From assembly GCA_051891935.1 (NCBI GenBank), contig JBJFFR010000147.1, forward strand, positions 1 to 8,434: 8,434 nt of DNA. Reading direction: 5' to 3'. Below, in pieces: positions 1 to 7,037 of the stretch. How positions within the stretch are numbered: the first letter of the stretch is position 1; every line of letters starts with the position of its first letter. A program made the position numbers and the translations under genes. The notes under the pieces are model-generated. The model was not told the DNA's origin. It saw only the letters and a program-made list of their open reading frames with translations, and did no database searches. Origin of the DNA: UMGS363 sp051891935 (GTDB lineage: Bacteria > Bacillota > Clostridia > Oscillospirales > Ruminococcaceae).

Positions 1-1036
1 CGCCTGTAACGTCAGTTGTTCTGAAGTAGAACTGAGGTCTGTAGTTGTTGAAGAACGGAGTATGACGGCCGCCTTCTTCCTTCTTAAGAACGTAAACCTG
101 ACCCTTGAACTTTGTGTGGGGGTTGATGGAACCCGGCTTACAAAGAACCTGGCCTCTTTCAATTTCGTTTCTCTGAACACCACGGAGAAGAGCACCGATG
201 TTATCGCCTGCCTCTGCGTAGTCAAGGATCTTTCTGAACATTTCGATACCTGTTACAACTGTCTTAGCTCTTTCAGTTGTAAGACCGATGATCTCAACTT
301 CGTCACCAGTCTTGAGCTGGCCTCTTTCAACTCTACCTGTAGCAACTGTACCACGACCTGTGATTGTAAATACGTCTTCAACAGGCATGATGAAAGGAAG
401 GTCTGCCTTACGGTCAGGTGTAGGAATATAGGAGTCAACAGCGTCCATAAGTTCAAGGATAGGAGCGTATGCAGGATCGTTGAGGTCATCAGGAGCCTGG
501 AGAGCCTGGTAAGCAGAACCCTTGATGATAGGAGTATCATCTCCGGGGAATTCATACTTGTCAAGTGTTTCACGGATATCCATTTCAACGAGTTCGAGGA
601 GCTCGGGATCGTCAACCTGGTCGCACTTGTTCATGAATACAACGATGTAAGGAACGCCAACCTGACGAGCAAGAAGGAGATGCTCCTTAGTCTGAGCCAT
701 AGGACCGTCAGTAGCAGCAACTACGAGGATAGCGCCGTCCATCTGAGCAGCACCAGTGATCATGTTCTTAACATAGTCAGCGTGGCCCGGGCAGTCAACG
801 TGAGCATAGTGACGGTTCTTTGTCTCATACTCAACGTGAGCTGTGTTGATTGTAATACCTCTCTCTCTCTCTTCGGGAGCGGAGTCGATGTTTGCGTAGT
901 CCTTCTTCTCTGCGAGACCCTGGAGAGCGAGTGTCTTTGTGATAGCAGCTGTAAGAGTTGTCTTACCGTGGTCAACGTGACCGATAGTACCAATATTTAC
1001 GTGGGGCTTGGTACGTTCGAAATGTGCCTTTGCCAT
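1..1036 (-). CDS. tuf: Elongation factor Tu (EF-Tu), C-terminus cut by window edge
   Basis: EF-Tu is the cytoplasmic GTPase that carries aminoacyl-tRNA to the ribosomal A site. Read on the minus strand from the ATG at 1034-1036, the protein begins MAKAHFERTKPHVNIG. It shows the full G-domain signature: P-loop GHVDHGKT (residues 19-26), switch I RGITI (59-63), DCPGH (81-85) and NKCD (136-139). Domains 2 and 3 follow, and the visible part ends at YRPQFYFRTTDVTG. About 345 codons are present, so roughly 50 residues of a normal protein of about 400 lie beyond base 1. The start is fixed by a strong AAGGAGG site just upstream (about 1045-1051). It is the last visible gene of the str operon, 102 bp after fusA, and probably also has its own promoter. 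No disruption is seen. The identity is close to certain. Confidence 0.98.
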   Translation of the reverse strand, partial: MAKAHFERTKPHVNIGTIGHVDHGKTTLTAAITKTLALQGLAEKKDYANIDSAPEERERGITINTAHVEYETKNRHYAHVDCPGHADYVKNMITGAAQMDGAILVVAATDGPMAQTKEHLLLARQVGVPYIVVFMNKCDQVDDPELLELVEMDIRETLDKYEFPGDDTPIIKGSAYQALQAPDDLNDPAYAPILELMDAVDSYIPTPDRKADLPFIMPVEDVFTITGRGTVATGRVERGQLKTGDEVEIIGLTTERAKTVVTGIEMFRKILDYAEAGDNIGALLRGVQRNEIERGQVLCKPGSINPHTKFKGQVYVLKKEEGGRHTPFFNNYRPQFYFRTTDVTG

Positions 1037-1081
1037 TGGAATTTCCTCCTTAATGATTATATAATAGGATTTTATATTACT

Positions 1082-1110
1082 ATAATAACAGATTTAAACA
1101 GAAAATGCAA
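1082..1110 (-). promoter_or_regulatory. Candidate sigma-A promoter for tuf
   Basis: In the 102-bp fusA-tuf gap the minus strand reads TTGCAT (1105-1110), a 17-bp spacer, then TATTAT (1082-1087). The -10 is preceded by TGT, giving an extended -10 element that can offset the weak -35 (3 of 6 matches). Transcription would start near 1075, about 40 nt before the tuf ATG. The ten bases AAAATGCTTG across the start of the -35 are identical and in register with the rpsL promoter, which supports the call. A separate tuf promoter fits the high demand for EF-Tu; this is inference from motifs only. Confidence 0.55.
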
Positions 1111-1117
1111 GCATTTT
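1102..1117. repeat. 16-bp inverted repeat over the tuf -35 region
   Basis: AAAATGC and GCATTTT form a perfect 7-bp dyad with a 2-bp centre, read here on the plus strand. In RNA it would be a six-pair hairpin with a CUUG tetraloop. It lies 20-odd bases after the fusA stop codon and covers the -35 of the candidate tuf promoter. It is not followed by a clean T-tract on the minus strand, so it is a poor intrinsic terminator. A regulatory binding site or a processing/pausing hairpin are alternatives; it may also be chance in AT-rich DNA. Confidence 0.4.
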
Positions 1118-1138
1118 ATATAAATTTTACAAAAAAAC

Positions 1139-3220
1139 TTATTCAGCCTTGCCTCTTGCAGTCATGATCTTCTCTGCAACGTTCTTCGGAACTTCAACAT
1201 AGCTGTGCGGTTCCATAGTGTACTGACCACGACCCTGTGTCTTGGAACGGAGGTCGTTGGAGTAACCGAACATTTCAGAAAGCGGAACGAGAGCGTCAAC
1301 CTGAGCTGTTCCGTTGTTGATCTCCTGACCGAGGATCTGTCCTCTTCTGGAGTTGAGGTCGCCGATTACAGTTCCCATGAAATCTTCGGGAACGATAGCG
1401 GATACCTTCATGATAGGTTCGAGAATGCAGGGGTTAGCCTTCTTCATAGCTTCCTTGAATGCCATAGAACCGGCGATCGAGAATGCCATTTCAGAGGAGT
1501 CGACTTCATGGTAAGAACCATCGTAAAGAGTAACCTTTACGTCAACTACGGGGTAACCTGCGAGGATACCGGACTTCATAGCGCCCTGGATACCCTTATC
1601 AACAGCAGGGATGTATTCCTTCGGAATAGCACCGCCGACAACTGCGTTGATAAACTCGTAACCCTTACCGGACTCGTTAGGTTCAAGCTTGATCTTAACG
1701 TGACCGTACTGACCCTTACCACCGGACTGACGAGCGTACTTGTGATCTACATCAGCAAGAGTCTTGACAGTTTCCTTGTAAGCAACCTGCGGAGCACCAA
1801 CGTTAGCTTCAACCTTGAATTCTCTGAGAAGACGGTCAACGATGATATCGAGGTGGAGCTCACCCATACCTGCGATGATAGTCTGTCCTGTTTCTTCGTC
1901 TGTCCATGTCTTGAAGGTCGGGTCTTCTTCAGCAAGCTTTGAAAGACCGATACCCATCTTTTCCTGACCTGCCTTTGTCTTCGGCTCGATAGCGAGCTGG
2001 ATAACAGGCTCGGGGAATTCCATGGATTCGAGGATTACGGGGTGTTTAGGATCGCAGAGCGTATCACCTGTTGTTGTATTCTTAAGACCAACGCAGGCAG
2101 CGATATCACCTGCATAGCAAGTGTCGATGTCCTTTCTGTGGTTAGAATGCATCTGGAGGATACGTCCCATTCTTTCGCTGTTGTCCTTTGTAGCATTGAG
2201 GACTGTAGCGCCTGCGTCAACCTTACCGGAGTAAACACGGAAGTAGCAGAGCTTACCAACGAACGGGTCGGTAGCGATCTTGAATGCGAGAGCTGCAAAC
2301 GGCTCATCGTCAGAGGAAGGTCTTTCCTCTTCCTCATTTGTATCAGGGTTTATGCCCTTGATGTGAGGAATATCGAGCGGAGAAGGCATATAGTCAACGA
2401 TCGCGTCGAGAAGCTTCTGAACGCCCTTATTTCTGTAAGAAGTACCGCAAACAACGGGAACCATTGTATTTGCGATAGTACCCTTACGGATACATTTTTT
2501 GATCTCATCAATGGTAATTTCCTCACCGCCGAGGTATTTTTCCATGATCTCATCATCCTGCTCGGAAACCGCTTCGAGCAAAGCCTCGTGGTATTCCTGA
2601 GCCTTATCAACCATATCAGCAGGGATATCCTCAACTCTGATATCCTTTCCGAGGTCGTCATAGTAAACGTAAGCCTTCATTTCAACAAGGTCAACAAGTC
2701 CCTTGAAGTCGTCCTCAGCGCCGATAGGGAGCTGGATCGGAACAGCGTTACACTTAAGACGGTCGTGCATCATATCTACAACGTGGTAGAAGTTTGCACC
2801 CATGATATCCATCTTATTTACATATACCATTCTCGGTACCTGATACTTATTTGCCTGTCTCCAAACTGTTTCTGTCTGGGGCTCAACGCCGCCCTTTGCA
2901 CAGAGAACCGTTACAGAACCGTCGAGTACACGAAGTGAACGTTCAACTTCAACTGTAAAGTCAACGTGGCCGGGGGTGTCGATGATATTGATTCTATGAC
3001 CTGCCCAGTGTGCAGTTGTAGCAGCGGAAGTAATTGTGATACCTCTCTCCTGCTCCTGTGCCATCCAGTCCATTGTTGCAGCACCATCGTGAGTTTCACC
3101 GATCTTATGGTTTACACCTGTATAAAAAAGGATACGCTCTGTTGTGGTTGTTTTACCTGCGTCAATGTGAGCCATTATACCAATATTTCTTGTATCTACA
3201 AGTGAACAATCTCTTGGCAT
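1139..3220 (-). CDS. fusA: Elongation factor G (EF-G), ribosomal translocase
   Basis: EF-G is the GTPase that drives tRNA-mRNA translocation and, with RRF, ribosome recycling. The 693-residue protein has the normal length. It carries P-loop AHIDAGKT (17-24), switch I RGITIT (59-64), DTPGH (81-85) and NKMD (135-138). Domain II follows at roughly 300-400. The domain IV signature RQSGGKGQYGHV is at 497-508, and the C-terminal domain V runs to 693. The absence of insertions and the canonical GDAGKT-type start place it with the housekeeping EF-G rather than the tetracycline-protection (TetM) or EF-G2 paralogues. The ATG at 3218-3220 has a GGAGG site at 3229-3233. It lies 35 bp after rpsG, within the str operon. 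No broken motif is seen. Confidence 0.98.
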   Translation of the reverse strand: MPRDCSLVDTRNIGIMAHIDAGKTTTTERILFYTGVNHKIGETHDGAATMDWMAQEQERGITITSAATTAHWAGHRINIIDTPGHVDFTVEVERSLRVLDGSVTVLCAKGGVEPQTETVWRQANKYQVPRMVYVNKMDIMGANFYHVVDMMHDRLKCNAVPIQLPIGAEDDFKGLVDLVEMKAYVYYDDLGKDIRVEDIPADMVDKAQEYHEALLEAVSEQDDEIMEKYLGGEEITIDEIKKCIRKGTIANTMVPVVCGTSYRNKGVQKLLDAIVDYMPSPLDIPHIKGINPDTNEEEERPSSDDEPFAALAFKIATDPFVGKLCYFRVYSGKVDAGATVLNATKDNSERMGRILQMHSNHRKDIDTCYAGDIAACVGLKNTTTGDTLCDPKHPVILESMEFPEPVIQLAIEPKTKAGQEKMGIGLSKLAEEDPTFKTWTDEETGQTIIAGMGELHLDIIVDRLLREFKVEANVGAPQVAYKETVKTLADVDHKYARQSGGKGQYGHVKIKLEPNESGKGYEFINAVVGGAIPKEYIPAVDKGIQGAMKSGILAGYPVVDVKVTLYDGSYHEVDSSEMAFSIAGSMAFKEAMKKANPCILEPIMKVSAIVPEDFMGTVIGDLNSRRGQILGQEINNGTAQVDALVPLSEMFGYSNDLRSKTQGRGQYTMEPHSYVEVPKNVAEKIMTARGKAE

Positions 3221-3255
3221 AAATTAAACCTCCATAAATTGCGCATCAAGCCGTC

Positions 3256-3726
3256 TTACCAACGGTAATGTGCAAATGCCTTGTTAGCTTCAGCCATCTT
3301 GTGAGTATCTTCGCGCTTCTTGCAAGCACCGCCGGTACCGTTAAGAGCGTCCATGATCTCTGCTGCAAGTCTTTCCTTCATGGTTCTTTCGCTTCTTGCT
3401 CTGGAATAGGTTGTGAGCCATCTGAGTCCGAGAGTCTGACGTCTTTCGGGACGCACCTCCATAGGAACCTGATATGTTGCACCACCTACACGGCGAGCCT
3501 TTACTTCGAGGAGAGGCATGATGTTTTCGAGAGCTTCATTGAAAGCTTCGAGAGCGTCCTTGCCTGTCTTCTCTGCTACGATGTCGAATGCACCGTAAAC
3601 GATCTTCTGGGCAACACCCTTCTTACCGTCAAGCATAATGTTGTTGATAAGACGTGTTACGATCTCAGAATTGTAAACCGGATCACACAAAACTTCACGC
3701 TTTGCGATTTTACCTCTTCTTGGCAC
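3256..3726 (-). CDS. rpsG: 30S ribosomal protein S7, GTG start
   Basis: S7 is a primary binder of the 16S rRNA 3' major domain and lies in the 30S head by the E site. The protein is 156 residues, the usual size, beginning (M)PRRGKIAKREV. The family hallmarks VRPERRQTLGLRWL and KKREDTHKMAEANKAFAHYRW-type tail are present. The start is GTG at 3724-3726, chosen because AAGGAGGG (3734-3741) sits 7 nt upstream and the predicted N-terminus matches the family. Upstream in-frame ATGs, including one at 3742-3744 that abuts the ribosome binding site, would only add unrelated residues. It follows rpsL after an unusually long 192-bp gap and precedes fusA by 35 bp. In E. coli S7 represses its own operon from the rpsL-rpsG gap; whether it does so here is unknown. 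Confidence 0.97.
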   Translation of the reverse strand: MPRRGKIAKREVLCDPVYNSEIVTRLINNIMLDGKKGVAQKIVYGAFDIVAEKTGKDALEAFNEALENIMPLLEVKARRVGGATYQVPMEVRPERRQTLGLRWLTTYSRARSERTMKERLAAEIMDALNGTGGACKKREDTHKMAEANKAFAHYRW

Positions 3727-3918
3727 AGTTCTTCCCTCCTTCATAGAAATGATATCATAGGTACTCGTTTCAATCCACATCTCTGCGATGACACGCACGT
3801 CCAATGCGAGGTATCCATATATATTAAAATGAATACTCCACATCAAATATGTGGTTTCATTGAGTTATTCTACTAATGATATGCCAATGGTTTTTGATTT
3901 TCGAATTTTGCGCTTTGA
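3727..3918 (-). other. Long rpsL-rpsG intercistronic region with small hairpin and weak promoter
   Basis: This 192-bp gap holds no convincing gene. On the minus strand it contains a hairpin CCACAT-N5-ATGTGG (3838-3854). It also contains a weak promoter-like pair, TTGATG (3841-3846), 17 bp, TATATA (3818-3823), each 4 of 6 matches; this overlaps the hairpin. A 10-bp palindrome ATGATATCAT lies at 3749-3758, just before the rpsG ribosome binding site. No GC-rich stem plus T-run is seen, so transcription probably reads through. The length is more than ribosome loading needs, so it may be a leader that controls rpsG; this is inference. Confidence 0.4.
3734..3741 (-). promoter_or_regulatory. Ribosome binding site fixing the rpsG GTG start
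   Basis: AAGGAGGG on the minus strand lies 7 nt before GTG at 3724-3726. The in-frame ATG at 3742-3744 directly abuts the upstream edge of this site and has no comparable site of its own, so the GTG is preferred. Confidence 0.85.
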
Positions 3919-4344
3919 TTACTTAGCTGCGCCTGCCTTAGGCTTCTTTGCGCCGTACTTGGAACGAGCCTGATTTCTCTTTGCTACGCCCTGTGCGTCA
4001 AGTGTGCCTCTGATGATGTGGTAACGTACACCCGGGAGATCCTTTACACGTCCGCCTCTGATAAGAACAACGGAGTGTTCCTGGAGGTTATGACCGATAC
4101 CCGGAATGTAAGCTGTTACTTCTGTACCGTTTGTGAGCTTTACTCTGGCGATCTTTCTCATAGCAGAGTTAGGCTTTTTAGGTGTAGCAGTTCTTACAGC
4201 TGTGCATACGCCTCTCTTCTGAGGTGCGCTCTGGTCGATCTGGATCTTCTTCTTGGAGTTGTAACCCTTCTGAAGAGCAGGAGCTGTGGACTTCTTTTCA
4301 GAAACCTCTCTTCCCTTACGAACCAACTGGTTAAATGTAGGCAT
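3919..4344 (-). CDS. rpsL: 30S ribosomal protein S12
   Basis: S12 lies at the decoding centre and governs translational accuracy. The 141-residue protein has the family core TPKKPNS (54-60), GHNLQEHSV (84-92) and IRGGRVKDLPGVRYH (95-109). Compared with the 124-residue E. coli protein it carries the N-terminal insertion around residues 24-41 that is usual in Firmicutes and other Gram-positives. The residues whose change gives streptomycin resistance are wild type: K56 and K101 (E. coli K42 and K87). D102 matches the aspartate that is methylthiolated in E. coli. The ATG at 4342-4344 has AAGGAGA just upstream (about 4351-4357). It is the first gene of the str operon, with its own promoter about 75 nt upstream. 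Confidence 0.98.
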   Translation of the reverse strand: MPTFNQLVRKGREVSEKKSTAPALQKGYNSKKKIQIDQSAPQKRGVCTAVRTATPKKPNSAMRKIARVKLTNGTEVTAYIPGIGHNLQEHSVVLIRGGRVKDLPGVRYHIIRGTLDAQGVAKRNQARSKYGAKKPKAGAAK

Positions 4345-4426
4345 AATCTATCTCCTTTCCCAAAAAATTATCGTTCGGATGCTTGTCAAGGCATAGTTAT
4401 GTTATGACGGCATCAAACAATTAAAT

Positions 4427-4455
4427 ATTATATACACAAAATGGCGATTTGTCAA
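4427..4455 (-). promoter_or_regulatory. Consensus sigma-A promoter of the str operon (rpsL)
   Basis: The minus strand carries a perfect TTGACA (4450-4455), a 17-bp spacer and a perfect TATAAT (4427-4432). Transcription should start near 4420, leaving a leader of about 75 nt before the rpsL ATG. Immediately upstream the minus strand has A/T tracts (AAAATGC next to the -35, then GAGAAAAATTT, then the 12-bp palindrome CAAAAATTTTTG at 4477-4488) that look like an UP element. A full-consensus promoter fits one of the most highly expressed operons in the cell. Confidence 0.85.
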
Positions 4456-4488
4456 GCATTTTGACCAAATTTTTCTCAAAAATTTTTG

Positions 4489-4587
4489 CAGCATCAACAT
4501 TATATGCCCTTTTCGTCATTTTTATACAAAATGCAGATTTTTTAGTATCTTTTTTATGTGAAATATGAAATTTACGGTGATACGACA
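4489..4587 (-). other. AT-rich intergenic stretch between exporter terminator and str promoter
   Basis: No gene is supported here. The only notable signal is a second perfect TATAAT on the minus strand (4499-4504). It lacks a recognisable -35 at 16-18 bp and has no TG extension, so it is at best a weak upstream start. A 62-codon frame across 4421-4609 overlaps the promoter, has no ribosome binding site and is not credible. Confidence 0.35.
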
Positions 4588-4644
4588 ATAAAGCGAACCG
4601 ACCGAACATTCACGAGGAAAGTCCGGTCGGTTTCAAAGCTTTAT
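4588..4644 (-). terminator. Likely intrinsic terminator of the exporter operon
   Basis: Starting at the permease stop codon, the minus strand has AACCGACCG (4624-4632 on the plus strand) pairing with CGGTCGGTT (4596-4604). The stem continues inward through GAC/GTT (one G-U pair), a U-U mismatch and UUC/GAA, closing on a loop of about 5 nt. That gives about 15 pairs in all. It is followed by CGCTTTATTG, a short imperfect T-rich tract. Flanking ATAAAGC (4588-4594) and GCTTTAT (4638-4644) also pair, as expected when an A-tract and a U-tract flank a terminator. The weak T-tract is the main doubt. Confidence 0.65.
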
Positions 4645-7037
4645 GCAGCTGCGTGAGCGTTTATTCTTTCATTCACTGCTCCTATACCATAATAAAGGTT
4701 TGTTCCCTCGGGATAGTCGCTGTTCTTTTCCGCCGAGTTGTAGATTCTTTCGGCAATGTTGGAGTATTCGGGCGGAACAACAAAACACTGATTGTTGATA
4801 TAAATATAATATACAAGCTCATCGGTGACATATCTGAACTGCATAACATCAAAAAGCGTCCGAAGATCATCCGAATAATGAATGACTGATCTCTGGCTGT
4901 CATTTCCAAAGCGTTGAGCAGTATATTCGCTGTTTGACAGACCATTCTTTTCGCAGTAGGCAAGCCAAGACGCATCATCACGATAGTTAAGTGTACCATT
5001 GCTTATCCTTATTGCACGAGTCGGGATCGTAATGCTTTCGTCAAGTATATCGTCGTCCTCTCCGCCCAAGCCTTCAAAGCAGTTATGAGCCGCAAGAACT
5101 TTCATTGTTTCGGAATAGCTTGTGTTGATATTAAAGTCGTAGAACGCTCCATCGACAGATATTGTGTATTTTCTGTCCGAACAGGGCTTGAAATAGTCAT
5201 TAGCCGTGCGGTTCATAATATCCTCGGCAAGTGCGTCACGAAGTTCATTGTAAAAGCTTTCGCTCATAGGTATCTTTTTGGAATCGTTGCAGTACGCAAG
5301 ACTTAACGGTGATTTTATGGAAAGCATAACTTCCGTTGTTCTCGGATCATCGGCTGTTCCTTGGTATTCTGCTTCTTTGCGCAATCTTTCAAGAAGCTCA
5401 TTGTAGGGTTTGAAGTAGTTTCTTACCTTCTCGGCAGACTGTCTTTTGTATTCCTCGGAAACATCAATATTTGAAAGGTATGAGATCGCTTTCGCCGTCA
5501 CAAAGGTATATCTTCTTGTAACTCTTTTTCCGTTTTTAAGCTCGCAGCAGACAGAAAATTCATTGCCGTCGAATGCTTCGCCATTTAAGTAAAGCCACTC
5601 ATCCCAGAAATATGCTCCGCCGTTTTCGACTGCGTTTTTCAAGGTTGAAACGACGCTGTTCTGCGCTGCTATGACGTTTTCGATGTTGTTTCTGTCCTCG
5701 ATGACGACCACTCTTCCGTCCGAGCCGTCGCCGCCGTAATATGTAAAGCTTACTTTATCATCGCTCTGATAGATGCCGCCGTAACCGAGGTATATCCTTT
5801 CCACCTCATCTGCGGACGGAACATAATATTCCGCACCGAAATATCTTGTTGCGGATACGGCTGCAAAGCAGCCTATTATTGCAGCAAAAGAAACAGCAAA
5901 GCGTACTGCGCCTTTCCACAGCTTCTTCAACCCTCTGTTTGAAACGATCTCGCATATAAGATACACAAGCAGGCTGCAGAAAAGAACAGTGAAGAAAGTC
6001 TTGTCGAACTTGAAGCCGTTCGCGATCTGATCCGACAAAGCGACCGAGATCGTGAAGCAAAGCGCAAGCGTCATCATAAGACCGTATATCCAGCGGAAAA
6101 CTATCGGCTTTGAGATCTGTTCGGCTCTGCGTTTTGTATAGAGGAAATATGCCGCTGAAAAGGTTATTGCTGTGAATACGATAACTCCTGCCGCCCACGA
6201 CCATAATGGAACGCTCATGTAAGCGAACAGATTTTCATTCAATCCCGATACAAGGGTTATTACTGCGCCCGCAGGCGATGTCCAGGATAAAATGTGCATA
6301 TACTGTTCGGTGAAATCGACCATACATCTATATTCGTTCTGATATAATGCAGTAGACACATAGTATGGCGAAAGGAAAAGAAATGCGTTTACGAGCACAG
6401 TATGAACGATACCGTCAAAAAGCGTTCCGCAGCAGGTCAATATCAGAACTGTCAGCGTATAAAGCATTATCATTGCAAGTATTCCGCCGACAGCTATTCG
6501 GCAGTATGCAGGGAAATATTTGCCGAAAAAATAGCATACATAGCTTGTTTCAATAGTTTCAGCCTTTGCATTGAGCGAAATAATAGTGAACGTTCTTCCG
6601 TCAAAGCCGAAATGTCCGACAGCGAACAGTATAAGGCTCGGTATCTGCGCTGCGATAAACGGGACAATGTATGAAACGAGTCCCGAAAGATAGTCGGAGA
6701 AAAATCTCTGCTTCATAGAAAGCGGTGCCGAGAGGTACATATCGGCTTTATTCTTGTTATAAAGGCTGCCGAAATTCATAAAAGCGATAAGTATTCCGAG
6801 CGCTCCTGCAATTCCCGTTGCTCCTGCGGCGATAACGAGCATACTTTCGCTCGAAGTTGATGCAATATGGTTTGTGATATTGTAAAAGCACTCTATAAGT
6901 GCGGCAGGCGCAGCAAAAAGGTGCAGTATGAAAACTATAACGGTTATTTTCATACAGCTTCGTATATTCCATAAGCCGTTATGGACAAACGGATCGTATT
7001 TAGCCGATATTTGCGATGTCGATGCCTTTGAAGTCAT
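4641..7037 (-). CDS. ABC-2-type exporter permease with large C-terminal extracytoplasmic domain
   Basis: This 798-residue protein is the likely membrane partner of the ATPase encoded just upstream. By eye it has about nine hydrophobic segments, near residues 30-48, 66-88, 120-142, 179-201, 206-228, 278-299, 313-334, 347-366 and 377-396. The first six match the size of an ABC-2 permease. Residues 397-798 are hydrophilic with no further membrane segment. Nine segments with an inside N-terminus would put this 400-residue region outside the cell. It contains DRNNIENVIAAQNSVV (448-463), RRYTF (508-512) and SYSETMKVLAAH (640-651), which resemble patterns I associate with C-terminal domains of Firmicute YtrC-like permeases (possibly DUF6449, unverified). 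The start ATG at 7035-7037 is chosen for its GGAGG site. It overlaps the ATPase gene by 38 bp, indicating translational coupling. The substrate is unknown. Confidence 0.8.
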   Translation of the reverse strand: MTSKASTSQISAKYDPFVHNGLWNIRSCMKITVIVFILHLFAAPAALIECFYNITNHIASTSSESMLVIAAGATGIAGALGILIAFMNFGSLYNKNKADMYLSAPLSMKQRFFSDYLSGLVSYIVPFIAAQIPSLILFAVGHFGFDGRTFTIISLNAKAETIETSYVCYFFGKYFPAYCRIAVGGILAMIMLYTLTVLILTCCGTLFDGIVHTVLVNAFLFLSPYYVSTALYQNEYRCMVDFTEQYMHILSWTSPAGAVITLVSGLNENLFAYMSVPLWSWAAGVIVFTAITFSAAYFLYTKRRAEQISKPIVFRWIYGLMMTLALCFTISVALSDQIANGFKFDKTFFTVLFCSLLVYLICEIVSNRGLKKLWKGAVRFAVSFAAIIGCFAAVSATRYFGAEYYVPSADEVERIYLGYGGIYQSDDKVSFTYYGGDGSDGRVVVIEDRNNIENVIAAQNSVVSTLKNAVENGGAYFWDEWLYLNGEAFDGNEFSVCCELKNGKRVTRRYTFVTAKAISYLSNIDVSEEYKRQSAEKVRNYFKPYNELLERLRKEAEYQGTADDPRTTEVMLSIKSPLSLAYCNDSKKIPMSESFYNELRDALAEDIMNRTANDYFKPCSDRKYTISVDGAFYDFNINTSYSETMKVLAAHNCFEGLGGEDDDILDESITIPTRAIRISNGTLNYRDDASWLAYCEKNGLSNSEYTAQRFGNDSQRSVIHYSDDLRTLFDVMQFRYVTDELVYYIYINNQCFVVPPEYSNIAERIYNSAEKNSDYPEGTNLYYGIGAVNERINAHAAA

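Noticed and set aside
62..1123. Plus-strand open frame of 353 codons opposite tuf
   Set aside because: It is antisense to an unmistakable tuf gene, its translation is low-complexity Ser/Leu/Val-rich without a family pattern, and no ribosome binding site precedes it. Codon bias in the highly expressed gene keeps the reverse frame open.
2042..2938. Plus-strand open frame of 298 codons opposite fusA
   Set aside because: Shadow of fusA for the same reason; other long plus-strand frames opposite fusA, rpsG and rpsL were dropped likewise.
1139..3220. TetM-type ribosome protection protein instead of EF-G
   Set aside because: The 693-residue length, RQSGGKGQYGHV domain IV signature and position in the str operon mark housekeeping EF-G.
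3727..3846. N-terminally extended rpsG starting at 3846
   Set aside because: The extra 40 residues do not belong to S7; the GTG at 3724-3726 with AAGGAGGG gives the standard 156-residue protein.
3919..4344. Streptomycin-resistance allele of rpsL
   Set aside because: The residues matching E. coli K42 and K87 are lysines (K56 and K101), so the resistance substitutions are absent.
4367..4389. TTGACA (4384-4389) with GATAAT (4367-4372) as a second rpsL promoter
   Set aside because: The spacer is only 11 bp, too short for a sigma-A promoter; a possible hairpin in the same leader (ATGC/GCAT) has only four continuous pairs.
4421..4609. 62-codon minus-strand frame between the exporter and rpsL
   Set aside because: It overlaps the consensus rpsL promoter and the terminator stem, has no ribosome binding site and shows no recognisable protein features.
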